Of a DNA stretch of 64,000 nucleotides, positions 1 through 8,742 are shown piece after piece (the first letter of the stretch is position 1; each line of letters opens with the position of its first letter). Position numbers and translations under genes: made by a program. This stretch comes from Parahalioglobus pacificus (GTDB lineage Bacteria > Pseudomonadota > Gammaproteobacteria > Pseudomonadales > Halieaceae): positions 186,001 through 250,000 of the forward strand of contig NZ_BMYM01000002.1 of the NCBI RefSeq assembly GCF_014652275.1. Direction: 5' to 3'. The notes under the pieces are model-generated. The model did not search any database. It was given only the letters and a program-made list of their open reading frames with translations, and was not told where the DNA came from.

Positions 1-432
1 AATGCGATCGCCGCTGCGGCGACTTTGCAATACCGCGAAGGGCTCCTCGCCCTCCTGCTCTGGCGTAAAGTCCTCTGCCGCCAGCGGGGTATCGAACTTT
101 TGCAAACGGCGGAACATGTCTGTTCGGCAGTTACGCGCAATCGTATATACCCATGTACTTGCTGCGGCCTTTTCCGGATTAAAGGCTGCGGCTTTTTGCC
201 AAACTTTTAACATCACTTCCTGCACCAGCTCATCCGCGTGGGCCGCCGATAAACTGGAGCCCGACAGCGCAAACGCCTTTATCAGCGGCGCAAAATGACG
301 AAATAATCGCGTAAACGCAGCGCGATCCTCGTTTGCGGCTATCAGCGTGAGGCACTCGCTCCACTCGTCAGTGCGGCGACCTGTAGGCGCTTGCCAACCG
401 GACCCGCCTCCCTGATTCTCCACAATATGCAT
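1..432 (-). CDS. ECF sigma factor, ECF11/RpoE-ChrR type (3' end outside window)
   Basis: Reading the minus strand from the ATG at 432 gives 144 open codons running off the window edge. Region sigma-2 is clear at about residues 40-105, with the stretches DELVQEVMLKVWQKA and TWVYTIARNCRTDMFRR, typical of ECF RNA polymerase sigma factors. The closest group I recognise is ECF11, which answers singlet oxygen and organic peroxides and is held by a ChrR zinc anti-sigma factor. Region 4 and any anti-sigma gene lie beyond position 1. A GGGGAG ribosome site sits about 7 nt before the ATG. The gene is divergent from a flavoprotein/DUF1365/CFA-like operon, the usual target set of this group. The family call is firm; the ECF11 subgroup rests on context plus the promoter match. 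Confidence 0.88.
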   Translation of the reverse strand, partial: MHIVENQGGGSGWQAPTGRRTDEWSECLTLIAANEDRAAFTRLFRHFAPLIKAFALSGSSLSAAHADELVQEVMLKVWQKAAAFNPEKAAASTWVYTIARNCRTDMFRRLQKFDTPLAAEDFTPEQEGEEPFAVLQSRRSGDRI

Positions 433-457
433 TCCGTATCTCCCCTGATCTCCACAG

Positions 458-485
458 TATACGCGGGGTTATTGGTCACAGATCA
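458..485 (-). promoter_or_regulatory. Candidate ECF11-type autoregulatory promoter for the sigma gene
   Basis: On the minus strand TGATCT (485-480) is followed by exactly 18 nt and then TATA (461-458), about 26 bp before the sigma factor ATG. The ECF11 consensus from Rhodobacter is TGATCC-N18-TAAG-like. The match is imperfect at the last base of the -35 and in the -10, so autoregulation is an inference. Confidence 0.45.
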
Positions 486-498
486 ACCAATTTCTGCC

Positions 499-526
499 TG
501 ATCCGTTAACAGACTGCAGGCGTAAT
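499..526 (+). promoter_or_regulatory. ECF11-type promoter upstream of the FAD/DUF1365/CFA-like operon
   Basis: TGATCC (499-504), an 18-nt spacer, then TAAT (523-526). The -35 and the spacer are those reported for RpoE/ChrR-dependent promoters in Rhodobacter. It lies about 50 bp before the TTG start of the first operon gene and directly faces the sigma gene, so sigma factor and target promoter are physically paired. Confidence 0.72.
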
Positions 527-575
527 CTGGGCATATCCAAGACGTTTTAGGCCCTACAGGGCTGGAAGGTTACGT

Positions 576-1838
576 TTGAAAATAGCAGTTATTGGCTCAG
601 GCATTTCCGGTTTAGCAAGTGCTTACTATCTGAGCAAGCATCACGAAGTCTCGGTCTTTGAGGCCGGTCACCGCGTGGGCGGTCACACAGCCACAGTTGA
701 CGTGAAGCTGGGCACCCGCCGCTACGCGGTGGATACAGGGTTCATTGTTTTCAACGATTGGACCTACCCGAATTTCATTGCATTGATGGACGAACTGGGC
801 GTTGCCAGTCGACCAACAACAATGGGGTTCTCTGTTCATGACGAAGAAACGGGCCTGGAATATGCCGGTGGCAATCTCGACACCCTGTTCGCCCAGCGGC
901 GCAACCTTGTCTCCTGGTCTTTCATAACCATGGTGCGGGACATTCTCCGCTTCAATCGTGAGAGCATCGAAGACCTTGAACATGAGCGCCTAGATCCCGG
1001 TGAAACGCTGGGCAGCTATTTGGAACGTAATGGCTACAGCGAGTCGTTCAAGCGGCAATACCTGATCGCTATGGGCTCCGCCATCTGGTCCGCCGATTGC
1101 GAGACCATGATGGGCTTCCCTGTCAGCTTCTTTGTTCGCTTCTTCAAGAATCACGGCCTGCTGTCGGTGAAGAACCGACCCCAGTGGCGCGTCATAGAAG
1201 GCGGCTCCCGAGAGTACCTGCGCCCCCTGTGCCAGCCCTTCGAAGAGCGCATTCACACCAGCACCCCGATAGCCAGCATCACGCGTCGCGCAGGCAGGGG
1301 TGTGAGCATCAGAACGCAAAGCGGTGAGACCCACAGCTTTGACCAGGTGGTCATTGCCACCCACTCCGACCAGGCATTGAAGCTGCTGGCTGACCCCAGC
1401 CCGGAAGAACTGGAAATTCTCGGGGCATTGCCTTACCAGGCTAATGATGTGGTGCTGCATACAGACACGCGCTTATTGCCGAAGAACCGCAAGACATGGT
1501 CCAGCTGGAATTATCGCCTGGGCGTCGATGAGCAGCACGCCGTCGTAACCTACAACATGAATATCCTTCAGGGGATAGATGCACCGGAGACATTCTGCGT
1601 CACCCTGAACCAGACGGAAGACATCAATCCGCACCGCATCCTCGGCCGCTTCACCTACGATCATCCCGTGTTTTCGCTGGAAGGCATGGCAGCACAGCAG
1701 CGCTGGGCGGAGATTAACGGTGTGCGCGACACCTGGTATTGCGGCGCCTACTGGCATAACGGGTTCCATGAAGACGGCGTCGTCAGTGCGCTACGGGTTG
1801 CTGAAGGCCTCAGCACCCAGGGGCAGGTCGCCGCGTGA
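576..1838 (+). CDS. FAD-dependent amine oxidase/desaturase-like flavoprotein
   Basis: A 420-aa protein of the NAD(P)-binding/FAD amine-oxidase superfamily. The N-terminus carries the dinucleotide-binding turn GSGISGLASAYYL (about residues 7-19), followed by a glutamate-ended second strand and a GGH motif. The start is a TTG preceded by GGAAGG at a good distance; there is no better in-frame start. In ECF11 loci this protein is co-transcribed with DUF1365 and a CFA-like methyltransferase. All three families have been linked to modification of unsaturated membrane fatty acids under photo-oxidative stress. The exact reaction, perhaps desaturation of a methylated acyl chain, is not shown by the sequence. 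The stop overlaps the next start (GTGA), suggesting translational coupling. Confidence 0.85.
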   Translation: MKIAVIGSGISGLASAYYLSKHHEVSVFEAGHRVGGHTATVDVKLGTRRYAVDTGFIVFNDWTYPNFIALMDELGVASRPTTMGFSVHDEETGLEYAGGNLDTLFAQRRNLVSWSFITMVRDILRFNRESIEDLEHERLDPGETLGSYLERNGYSESFKRQYLIAMGSAIWSADCETMMGFPVSFFVRFFKNHGLLSVKNRPQWRVIEGGSREYLRPLCQPFEERIHTSTPIASITRRAGRGVSIRTQSGETHSFDQVVIATHSDQALKLLADPSPEELEILGALPYQANDVVLHTDTRLLPKNRKTWSSWNYRLGVDEQHAVVTYNMNILQGIDAPETFCVTLNQTEDINPHRILGRFTYDHPVFSLEGMAAQQRWAEINGVRDTWYCGAYWHNGFHEDGVVSALRVAEGLSTQGQVAA

Positions 1839-2590
1839 GGTCTCGCCTGTACCAGGGGACACTCCGGCACAGGCGACACTCGCCAAAGGAGCATGCCTTC
1901 AAGTACAGGGTGTTCATGCCCCTCATTTGCCTGGATGAGCTGCCGCAGCTTTTCAACGGCAACCCCCTGTGGTCTGCGACAGGTCCCGCCTTAGGCCGCT
2001 TTAAGCGCAGCGACTTCCTGGGCGATCCCGAGAAACCGCTGGAAGACGAAGTGCGCCGCCGTGTTCGTGAGGAGACGGGCCAATCTCACAAGGGACCCAT
2101 CTACCTGCTCGCCAATCTGCGCTACTTCGGAATGCAGATGAACCCCATCGCCTGTTACTACTGTTACAGCGACGACGAGAAGCGGCTGGAATACCTGGTT
2201 GCAGAGGTGAACAACACACCCTGGGATGAGCGGCACAGCTATGTGCTGACTGCACCGGAACAGGGAAACTGGATCAAGACCGGTTTTTCCAAAGCGTTCC
2301 ACGTGTCCCCGTTCAACCCTATGAACATGCAGTACCGCTGGCGCAGCAACAACCCGGACAAGCGGTTAGTAATTCACCTGGCGAACGAGCAGGATGGCGA
2401 CACGGTTTTCGATGCCACCCTGAGCTTGCAAGCCAAACCCATGACAGCTGGCGCGCTAAATGCACAGCTGCTGCTGTACCCCTTGATGACTGCCCGCATC
2501 GCACTTGCGATCTACTGGCAGGCACTGAAACTTTTCCTGAAGGGGGTACCGATACACCCGCACCCCCGCAGCAAACCCTCTGGAGCATAA
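1835..2590 (+). CDS. DUF1365 family protein
   Basis: A 251-aa DUF1365 protein. Recognisable family features are the start RSRLYQGTLRHRR, the central NPIACYYCY segment, and the KAFHVSPFNPM block. The biochemical role of the family is unknown; it occurs almost always between a flavin amine oxidase and a CFA-like methyltransferase, as here. The GTG start overlaps the upstream stop by four bases (GTGA), and the stop is one base before the ATG of the next gene, so the three genes are surely one operon. A hydrophobic stretch near the C-terminus (about residues 205-235) may touch the membrane. Function in lipid modification is inferred from neighbours only. Confidence 0.85.
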   Translation: MRSRLYQGTLRHRRHSPKEHAFKYRVFMPLICLDELPQLFNGNPLWSATGPALGRFKRSDFLGDPEKPLEDEVRRRVREETGQSHKGPIYLLANLRYFGMQMNPIACYYCYSDDEKRLEYLVAEVNNTPWDERHSYVLTAPEQGNWIKTGFSKAFHVSPFNPMNMQYRWRSNNPDKRLVIHLANEQDGDTVFDATLSLQAKPMTAGALNAQLLLYPLMTARIALAIYWQALKLFLKGVPIHPHPRSKPSGA

Positions 2591-2591
2591 T

Positions 2592-3869
2592 ATGAGTAAC
2601 ATGAGCGTCAGCCGCATTCGCGTACTGCCTCAGGCAACCAAGCTGTGGTCGGGCGATGAGCTATCACGCAAGGTATTGTTGAAAGTACTGGCCAACATCA
2701 AGGTGGGCAGCTTCACGATTCGCGACGGTAATGACGTTTTTCGGCTCGGTCGTCCCGGCGTCGCCGGTGAGCCCCAGGCCGAGGTCGTCGTGCATGACCC
2801 AGCGGTCTATCGGAAGATTCTTACCGGCGGCACCATCGCCTCGGGTGAAGCCTATATCGATGGCGACTGGAGTTCGCCGGATCTCACCGAAGTCACGCGG
2901 GTATTCAGCGCCAACATGCAGACCCTGCAATCCATGCAGGCACGCCAGCACTGGACCGTGCGCCTGGGGCTGAAGATTGCGCACATTGCCAATCGCAATA
3001 CGAGGGAAGGCTCAAAGCGCAACATTTCTGCACACTATGACCTGGGCAATGACTTTTTCCGCCTGTTCCTGGATCCAACCATGATGTACTCATCGGCGCT
3101 GTTTAAAGACGCCGATGCCTCGCTGGAGACAGCGTCAGTGGCCAAGCTGGATGAGATATGCCAGCAACTGGAGCTCAGCCCGGATGATCACCTGGTCGAG
3201 ATCGGCACAGGCTGGGGTGGTATGGCGATACACGCAGCAACGCAATACGGCTGCAGGGTAACGACGACCACAATCTCACGAGAACAGTATGATCACGCCC
3301 GTGAGCAAGTGAGACAGCGCGGCCTAGAGGACCAGGTCACAGTCCTGTGTGAGGACTACCGCAACCTGACCGGCCAATATGACAAGCTGGTATCCATTGA
3401 GATGATTGAAGCCGTAGGCCACGAGTTCTACAACAGCTACTTTTCCAAGTGCTCTGAGCTGCTCAAGCCCAATGGCAAGATGGTCATTCAGGCGATCACC
3501 ATGGCCGACCAGCGCTATGAGCAGGCACTGCATGCGGTGGACTATATCAAGCGGTACATCTTCCCCGGTGGCTGCTTGCCTTCGATCGCAGTCATTGCAG
3601 ACCAGCTAGCGAAAAACACCGATATGCAGATGGTACATTTGCGCGATATTACCGAAGACTACGCCGACACCCTTGCAGAATGGCATCGCCGCTTCAACGG
3701 CAGCCTGGAGTCAGTGCGCGACATGGGCTTCGATGAGCGCTTCGTTCGCATGTGGCAGTTTTATCTGTCGTACTGCGAGGGCGGTTTCCGCGAGCGCATC
3801 ATCGGTACCGTTCAATTGGCGTTTGCCAAGCCCGGGTATCGCTTTAAGGGCTCAATCGCCCGCGGCTGA
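2592..3869 (+). CDS. cfa: Cyclopropane-fatty-acyl-phospholipid synthase-like SAM methyltransferase
   Basis: A 425-aa member of the CFA synthase family. An N-terminal lipid-binding region of about 130 aa precedes the methyltransferase domain, whose SAM loop is EIGTGWGG (about 203-210). Aligned by eye with E. coli Cfa, the bicarbonate-site residues are E273, I302 and Y357, but the usual Cys is S168 and the usual His is Q300. A true cyclopropane synthase keeps all five. The enzyme may therefore carry out a related methyl transfer, such as steps toward branched or furan fatty acids described in Rhodobacter; this is inference. It is the last gene of the ECF11-controlled operon. Its end overlaps the end of the convergent helicase gene by 18 bp. 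Confidence 0.85.
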   Translation: MSNMSVSRIRVLPQATKLWSGDELSRKVLLKVLANIKVGSFTIRDGNDVFRLGRPGVAGEPQAEVVVHDPAVYRKILTGGTIASGEAYIDGDWSSPDLTEVTRVFSANMQTLQSMQARQHWTVRLGLKIAHIANRNTREGSKRNISAHYDLGNDFFRLFLDPTMMYSSALFKDADASLETASVAKLDEICQQLELSPDDHLVEIGTGWGGMAIHAATQYGCRVTTTTISREQYDHAREQVRQRGLEDQVTVLCEDYRNLTGQYDKLVSIEMIEAVGHEFYNSYFSKCSELLKPNGKMVIQAITMADQRYEQALHAVDYIKRYIFPGGCLPSIAVIADQLAKNTDMQMVHLRDITEDYADTLAEWHRRFNGSLESVRDMGFDERFVRMWQFYLSYCEGGFRERIIGTVQLAFAKPGYRFKGSIARG

Positions 3870-6149
3870 AGCAAGCTCGCTGGTGACGTCATAGTGCCAG
3901 CCGGGGGCCAGCAATGAGCGATAGGCAGGATCCGCATAGCGCGCGTCAATCAAAAGCGCGCTGCCACGGTCCCGCAGGGTCCGCACAACACGTCCCATCG
4001 CCTGATTCACTTTCTGCAGGGCCGGAAAGCGGTAGGTGAAATCAAAGCCCGCACCCAGAGTGTCGTCGTAGTAATTGGCCAGCTCTCTGGTTGCTTCGTT
4101 GAACTGGGGCATGCCCAACCCGATAACCACTACGCTGGATAACTGATCACCCGGCAGGTCCACACCTTCGGCAAAGACGCCACCTAACAGGCAGAACACC
4201 ACCAGATTACGCTGCTGTCGCAGAGCATCCAGCGCCGCATCGCGCTCAATCTGGGATTGGTCACGCGATTGAACCCAGAGCTCGCGGTCAGTGTCCAGGC
4301 GCGCCTCAAGTTGCGCCAAACAATCCTGCATATAGGCGTAAGAGGGGAAAAACACCATGCAGTTACCGGGCGTAGCATCCAGCCACTCCAAGAGGGTCGA
4401 TGCGAGATCAAACAAGGTCCGTGACCGGGCCTGCCAACGCGTATCAATGCCCGTGTGCAAAGTCACTTGCAGCTGCGATGCATCGAAGGGTGAGGACAGC
4501 TGCCGGTAGACCGTGCCCTCCGGCAGCCCCAGGCCCAGTCGTGCCCAGTTAAAGGGCGAAAGTGTTGCCGAGAAGGCAATGCTTGAATGCAGTCGCGCAT
4601 GGCGCTGTGCGAGCAATCGATGTGGATCCAAACACACAAGCTCTACTCGAAGGCCCTGCTTACCCTCGCCTCGCAGTAGCCGAATGCAGTAGTCATCGCC
4701 CAGACACTCGATAACGCGTTGGAACTGCAGTACATCGAAGTAAAAGGCGAGCACTGCTGGCGCCCGGGCATTAAGCCCGGGGTCATCTGCCAGCGCATCC
4801 ATATGGCTTGTGCTAAAACCCGACAGGCTTTCGACCAGTGCGGCAGGAAGCTCATCCAGTCGATATTGTGCGCCTGTAAAGTCTTGGAGCTTTTGCAAAC
4901 TCAGCAGTTGCCTGTTGACCGCATCCAGACGTTTACGAAGAGCTCCTTGAACCTGCCCCCTAGCCGCCATCAAGGCTGATTTCAGCAGGCTCGCGCTGTA
5001 CATGTCGCGCGCACGATCCGGCAAGTTATGCGCCTCGTCGATCAGCGCGGTACGGCGCTGCCCCGATTCGCTGGCTCCCACCGCTGCAGTCAGACCAAAG
5101 ACGCCGTGAAGGTCACTCACGATAACGTCGGCATAGGGCACCAACTCCTGAGCGAGATAGTAGGGGCAGACCCGATGTTCCCGTGCCAGTGACTCGATGT
5201 CGGGCCTGGCCAGCGATGTCTGTTGCAATGCCGCTGCCCGGGCATCGGGCAAGTGGTCGTAGAAGCCTAGTGCGTAACTGCACTCTTCCGCGCGACAGGC
5301 CTTGCCCGGCGAAAAGCACACAGTTTCTCGAGCGGTGAGCGTGAGGGTGATCGCCCTCATGCCCTGTTCCTTGAGCTGGGCAATCGCCGACTCTGCCGCT
5401 CGCTTGCCGGTATTGCGGGCCGTGCAAAATAGAAGACTGTCGTGCTTCCCGGTTTCCAGCGCACGTAGGGCGGGGAACAACACCGCCTGCGTTTTCCCAA
5501 TACCGGTGGGCGCCTCCAACATCAGTCGCCCTGATTGCGCAATGCATCGGTAACTGAGTTCGGCCATCTCACGCTGGCCCTGCCGGTAGGTGGCAAAGGG
5601 AAACCCCAGTGCGCGCAGACTTTGGTCGCGTTGCTCACGCAGGCTCATCAACGCACTGAGATGCTTCCCGTAGCGCTGCAGGGTTTCTTCCAGAAAGCGC
5701 GCCAGTTCCTCCGCGTTGTAGGACTGCTCCAGCGGGTATTCCTGATCCCTGTCGAGAAAGTACCAACACAGGCGCACCTGTACTTGCGCTAAATTTTCGG
5801 CGCGGGCGATGAGCGCGGCATACAGGCGCCCCTGCGCCAGGTGCTGGCGAGTGACTGTTTCGGGAATACCGGCTGGATCCGTGCGGCAGGTTTTAATTTC
5901 TTCCACGGTGGCCGTGGCCCCATGCCAACCGTCGGCGCGACCACGAACCGTCAGCGGCATTTCACTAACTGTAATTTCAGCTTCCACCGGATATTCGGGC
6001 TGATAGTCAGCTGGCCTGCGTTTATACAGGCGCTGGTGACCTTCAGTACCCTCGCTGGCCGTGGGCGAGGCACTGAAGCGCATATCGATATCGCCACTGC
6101 GGTGACAGAACCGCGCCAGCTCGCCCACACTCACAGTATGTTCAGTCAT
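3852..6149 (-). CDS. XPD/DinG-like Fe-S helicase with N-terminal PD-(D/E)XK nuclease domain
   Basis: A 765-aa superfamily 2 DNA helicase of the XPD/DinG type. Walker A is APTGIGKT (213-220) and the DEAH box is at 371-374. Four cysteines (278, 285, 290, 328) are spaced as in the Fe-S domain of this family. Before the helicase there is a Cas4/RecB-like nuclease segment with RAD (Asp73), EIK (Glu84-Lys86) and a QHLAQGRLY motif ending at Tyr110, so the nuclease residues look intact. An ATG eight codons earlier is possible, but the ATG at 6149 overlaps the upstream stop by 8 nt and matches the domain start. It is co-transcribed with the FAN1 gene, suggesting joint work on branched or cross-linked DNA. 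Confidence 0.87.
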   Translation of the reverse strand: MTEHTVSVGELARFCHRSGDIDMRFSASPTASEGTEGHQRLYKRRPADYQPEYPVEAEITVSEMPLTVRGRADGWHGATATVEEIKTCRTDPAGIPETVTRQHLAQGRLYAALIARAENLAQVQVRLCWYFLDRDQEYPLEQSYNAEELARFLEETLQRYGKHLSALMSLREQRDQSLRALGFPFATYRQGQREMAELSYRCIAQSGRLMLEAPTGIGKTQAVLFPALRALETGKHDSLLFCTARNTGKRAAESAIAQLKEQGMRAITLTLTARETVCFSPGKACRAEECSYALGFYDHLPDARAAALQQTSLARPDIESLAREHRVCPYYLAQELVPYADVIVSDLHGVFGLTAAVGASESGQRRTALIDEAHNLPDRARDMYSASLLKSALMAARGQVQGALRKRLDAVNRQLLSLQKLQDFTGAQYRLDELPAALVESLSGFSTSHMDALADDPGLNARAPAVLAFYFDVLQFQRVIECLGDDYCIRLLRGEGKQGLRVELVCLDPHRLLAQRHARLHSSIAFSATLSPFNWARLGLGLPEGTVYRQLSSPFDASQLQVTLHTGIDTRWQARSRTLFDLASTLLEWLDATPGNCMVFFPSYAYMQDCLAQLEARLDTDRELWVQSRDQSQIERDAALDALRQQRNLVVFCLLGGVFAEGVDLPGDQLSSVVVIGLGMPQFNEATRELANYYDDTLGAGFDFTYRFPALQKVNQAMGRVVRTLRDRGSALLIDARYADPAYRSLLAPGWHYDVTSELASAAGD

Positions 6150-7857
6150 CGATCCACTGCACCCAGAGCACACTGGCCGGGATGGACGCTGACTGAAAGA
6201 AATTGAGCCAGCGTTTCTGGCTTGCCTGCAGTGCGTCTCCAGGGCCTTTAACCTCGATCATTTCGTAGCGCGCTGCTCCGGGATCAAGCGCAATCAAATC
6301 GGGGAACCCGCGGCGGTTCTCGCCAGGGTCGAATAGCAGGCGGTCCCAAATGGCCAGCAGATGCGCCTTGGGCATGCAGACGAGCACGTCCTCTATCAAT
6401 GCTTCATCCAGTAAGCCCCAACTGACCCAGCGGTTCTGCAGGCCCTTAACCCGCCTAAAGGTATCCGTCAGGGTTTGCACCAGGGGCAGCTCTTCCAGTT
6501 CGTCACGACGCGCGGCAATCTGTTTCCGCCGACGCAAGGAAAATTCCTGCGCGTACATATCCGCGGGCACGGACTGGAAGGGGTTGTTAAATGCGCCCGC
6601 AACAGGGCTAAAGATAACGTCCCAGTAGGCAAGGCCGAAAAGACTGTTCATCAGGGCGTTCTCTACATAGCGCACCTGTGGCCACTGTTGCATCAACGCC
6701 GTGGCCGTATCACGCTCGACCGAGCCTGTCTCTCGCACAATGTTCAGATGGCGTTCACTGAAGGACGCCTTGGTGCGCGGAGCCCGCTCGCCAAACAGGG
6801 CGCGACGCGCCTTAACCTGCAACCGCCCGGCAGCATCGTATTCATCTTCACACCAGGGCTGCGCCAGTACGGTCTCGCACAGCGCCAAGGCCTCTTCCCA
6901 GCGCTCCTGTGCAACCAGCACGCGTATGTTGCGCTCGCGCGCAGGATGCCGGTGCGACTCGCAGTATAGGAGCATGGCATGGTCGTACAGTGCCATTCGC
7001 TCCAGTTCCCTGGCCACGCGATTAAGCAGCGCATGAAAGCGCGGGCGGTTGGCCTCATACCCCACCTGCACAGTGCCAATCAATTGCGCGAGCTGTTGCA
7101 GGCTGTCGCGTTGGGCCTCCTCTTCCAGCATTGTGCGTTGCTCGCGCCACAACCAATAGGTGTCGGCGCACTCGCCGATCAAGAGGTACTCCTCAACCGC
7201 CTCCCGGGACGGAAACAGACGATGCGCTCGATCCAGCGGATACTGCACGTACCGCATCACTCCCAAATCACTCAACACGAACTCAGTGAGGTCCTGACGG
7301 CGGTTACCAAAAAACAGTAGCTGCAGGAGGGCCACGTGTTCGGTCCACGAGGGCGCCACGATGACAGTCTCGTCGTAGGCAACACAGCGCCGGGCCAAAT
7401 CGGCCTGCGTGAGCTCCCCTCGGCTCAGCGCCTGATCCAAAACGGCCATCAGCGCAGACTTCGGGGCCGTTGTTGGCAGCGACTCAGCGCACTCAGGAAA
7501 AATCTTTCGCAGTTCCGCCAGGGTAAACAGCCCTTGCACATCGTCGAGCTCCAGGGCTTGCGCCTCCAGCAGCCAGTTGCAGGCCAGTAAGTATTCCAGC
7601 GGAGCCCGCAGATCCCCAATTTCCGGGTAACTCAACTTGGCGCTGCGAAACCAGGGTCCGCGGCGGGAGATCAAACGCAGATACAGGCACTGGGACTCCT
7701 CATCCATTGCATCATAGTGTTCAATGAATGCCAGCTCGTCGGCTTGCAGGAGATCTGCGTATTGCGCCTGCACAGTGCTGTACAGAACACGAAAGTTTTC
7801 CAGGTAATAACGCGGCGGCAGCACGGGTGTCTGGTTGACCACCGTACTCCCTGTCAT
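6142..7857 (-). CDS. FAN1-type VRR-NUC structure-specific nuclease
   Basis: A 571-aa protein of the bacterial FAN1 family. The C-terminal VRR-NUC (PD-(D/E)XK) domain shows Pro519-Asp520, the catalytic pair Glu535-x-Lys537 in MIEVKGPGD, and a following SQKRW helix. The long middle region holds helical repeats like the TPR part of FAN1, and the N-terminal part is typical of the family. Known homologues cleave 5' flaps and unhook interstrand cross-links. The ATG at 7857 starts 2 nt after the EamA gene ends, and the 3' end overlaps the helicase start by 8 nt, so nuclease and helicase are likely made together. The family call is firm. Confidence 0.9.
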   Translation of the reverse strand: MTGSTVVNQTPVLPPRYYLENFRVLYSTVQAQYADLLQADELAFIEHYDAMDEESQCLYLRLISRRGPWFRSAKLSYPEIGDLRAPLEYLLACNWLLEAQALELDDVQGLFTLAELRKIFPECAESLPTTAPKSALMAVLDQALSRGELTQADLARRCVAYDETVIVAPSWTEHVALLQLLFFGNRRQDLTEFVLSDLGVMRYVQYPLDRAHRLFPSREAVEEYLLIGECADTYWLWREQRTMLEEEAQRDSLQQLAQLIGTVQVGYEANRPRFHALLNRVARELERMALYDHAMLLYCESHRHPARERNIRVLVAQERWEEALALCETVLAQPWCEDEYDAAGRLQVKARRALFGERAPRTKASFSERHLNIVRETGSVERDTATALMQQWPQVRYVENALMNSLFGLAYWDVIFSPVAGAFNNPFQSVPADMYAQEFSLRRRKQIAARRDELEELPLVQTLTDTFRRVKGLQNRWVSWGLLDEALIEDVLVCMPKAHLLAIWDRLLFDPGENRRGFPDLIALDPGAARYEMIEVKGPGDALQASQKRWLNFFQSASIPASVLWVQWIDD

Positions 7858-7859
7858 CG

Positions 7860-8735
7860 CTAGCGTTGACTCTGCTGCAGCAGAACGCCGGGAATAATCA
7901 GCGCAAGACCCACCAGCGTTGCAGGGTGAATGGCCTCACCGAGAATGGTGCCAATGAACACCAGAGACAGCATGGGCGACAGAAAAATCAGATTGCCAAC
8001 GCGGGACACATTGCTGGCAAGGCGCAGGGCCGTAGACCACAGGGCAAAGGTCACTCCCATCTCAAACAGGCCAACATAGATGGCTGCAGCCAGGCCAAGT
8101 CCACTCGGGGGTAGCAACCCGGCATACAGGTGGCAGGCCAACAGTGCCACGGGCGCAGCAATCAGAAAGTTGAGCGAGAGCGAGACTATGGGATCTCGGG
8201 TATTGCGCGCACTGGCTATCCAGTAGAGTGCCCAGATCACCGTGCTAACCAACGCAAGCGCCACGCCCAGGCCAGAAGCAAACTGCATTTCAAGCACATT
8301 GCCGCTAGTGGCAATGATCACCACACCAACGTACCCCAGGGCTACAGCGACGAGGTCGCGCCGGCTGAGCCGTTGCCCGAGCAAGGGCACGGCAAGAAGC
8401 GCCAACATAATGGCCCAACTGTAATTAATCGTTTGTGCCTGCTGCGCCGGCAGAAGGTCGTAGGCTTCCAGCAGGATCAGGTAGTACAGCAGCGGATTGA
8501 GTGCCGCCATTATCAGGAAATACAGCGGTGTCTCGCGCAGGTACTGAGGTATCAATGTCGCTTTACCCTGCGCAATCACAATGCCGACCAAAGCAATGGC
8601 AGAGGTTGTGATGGCGTAGGCCAGTAACTGTATGACCGCCAGATCGCGAAGTGCCAGTTTGAAGGCGGTGGCCGCCGTGGACCAGGCAAGCACAGCAGCG
8701 AGGCCCAGCAACAATGCTCGTCTGTCATTCGTCAC
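7860..8735 (-). CDS. EamA/DMT family membrane transporter
   Basis: A 291-aa integral membrane protein with about ten hydrophobic helices arranged as two EamA repeats, as in the drug/metabolite transporter family. The substrate cannot be read from the sequence. An upstream ATG at 8789 would place the start inside the preceding gene; I prefer the GTG at 8735, which has a GGAG motif 10 nt before it and begins just before the first helix. The gene lies 7 bp after the sugar dehydrogenase gene and 2 bp before FAN1, so it may be co-transcribed with both without being functionally related. Confidence 0.85.
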   Translation of the reverse strand: MTNDRRALLLGLAAVLAWSTAATAFKLALRDLAVIQLLAYAITTSAIALVGIVIAQGKATLIPQYLRETPLYFLIMAALNPLLYYLILLEAYDLLPAQQAQTINYSWAIMLALLAVPLLGQRLSRRDLVAVALGYVGVVIIATSGNVLEMQFASGLGVALALVSTVIWALYWIASARNTRDPIVSLSLNFLIAAPVALLACHLYAGLLPPSGLGLAAAIYVGLFEMGVTFALWSTALRLASNVSRVGNLIFLSPMLSLVFIGTILGEAIHPATLVGLALIIPGVLLQQSQR

Positions 8736-8742
8736 CGTGCCA

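Noticed and set aside
1097..1460. Overlapping open frames on both strands inside the FAD oxidoreductase gene.
   Set aside because: Their lengths are those expected in GC-rich coding DNA; none has a recognisable motif.
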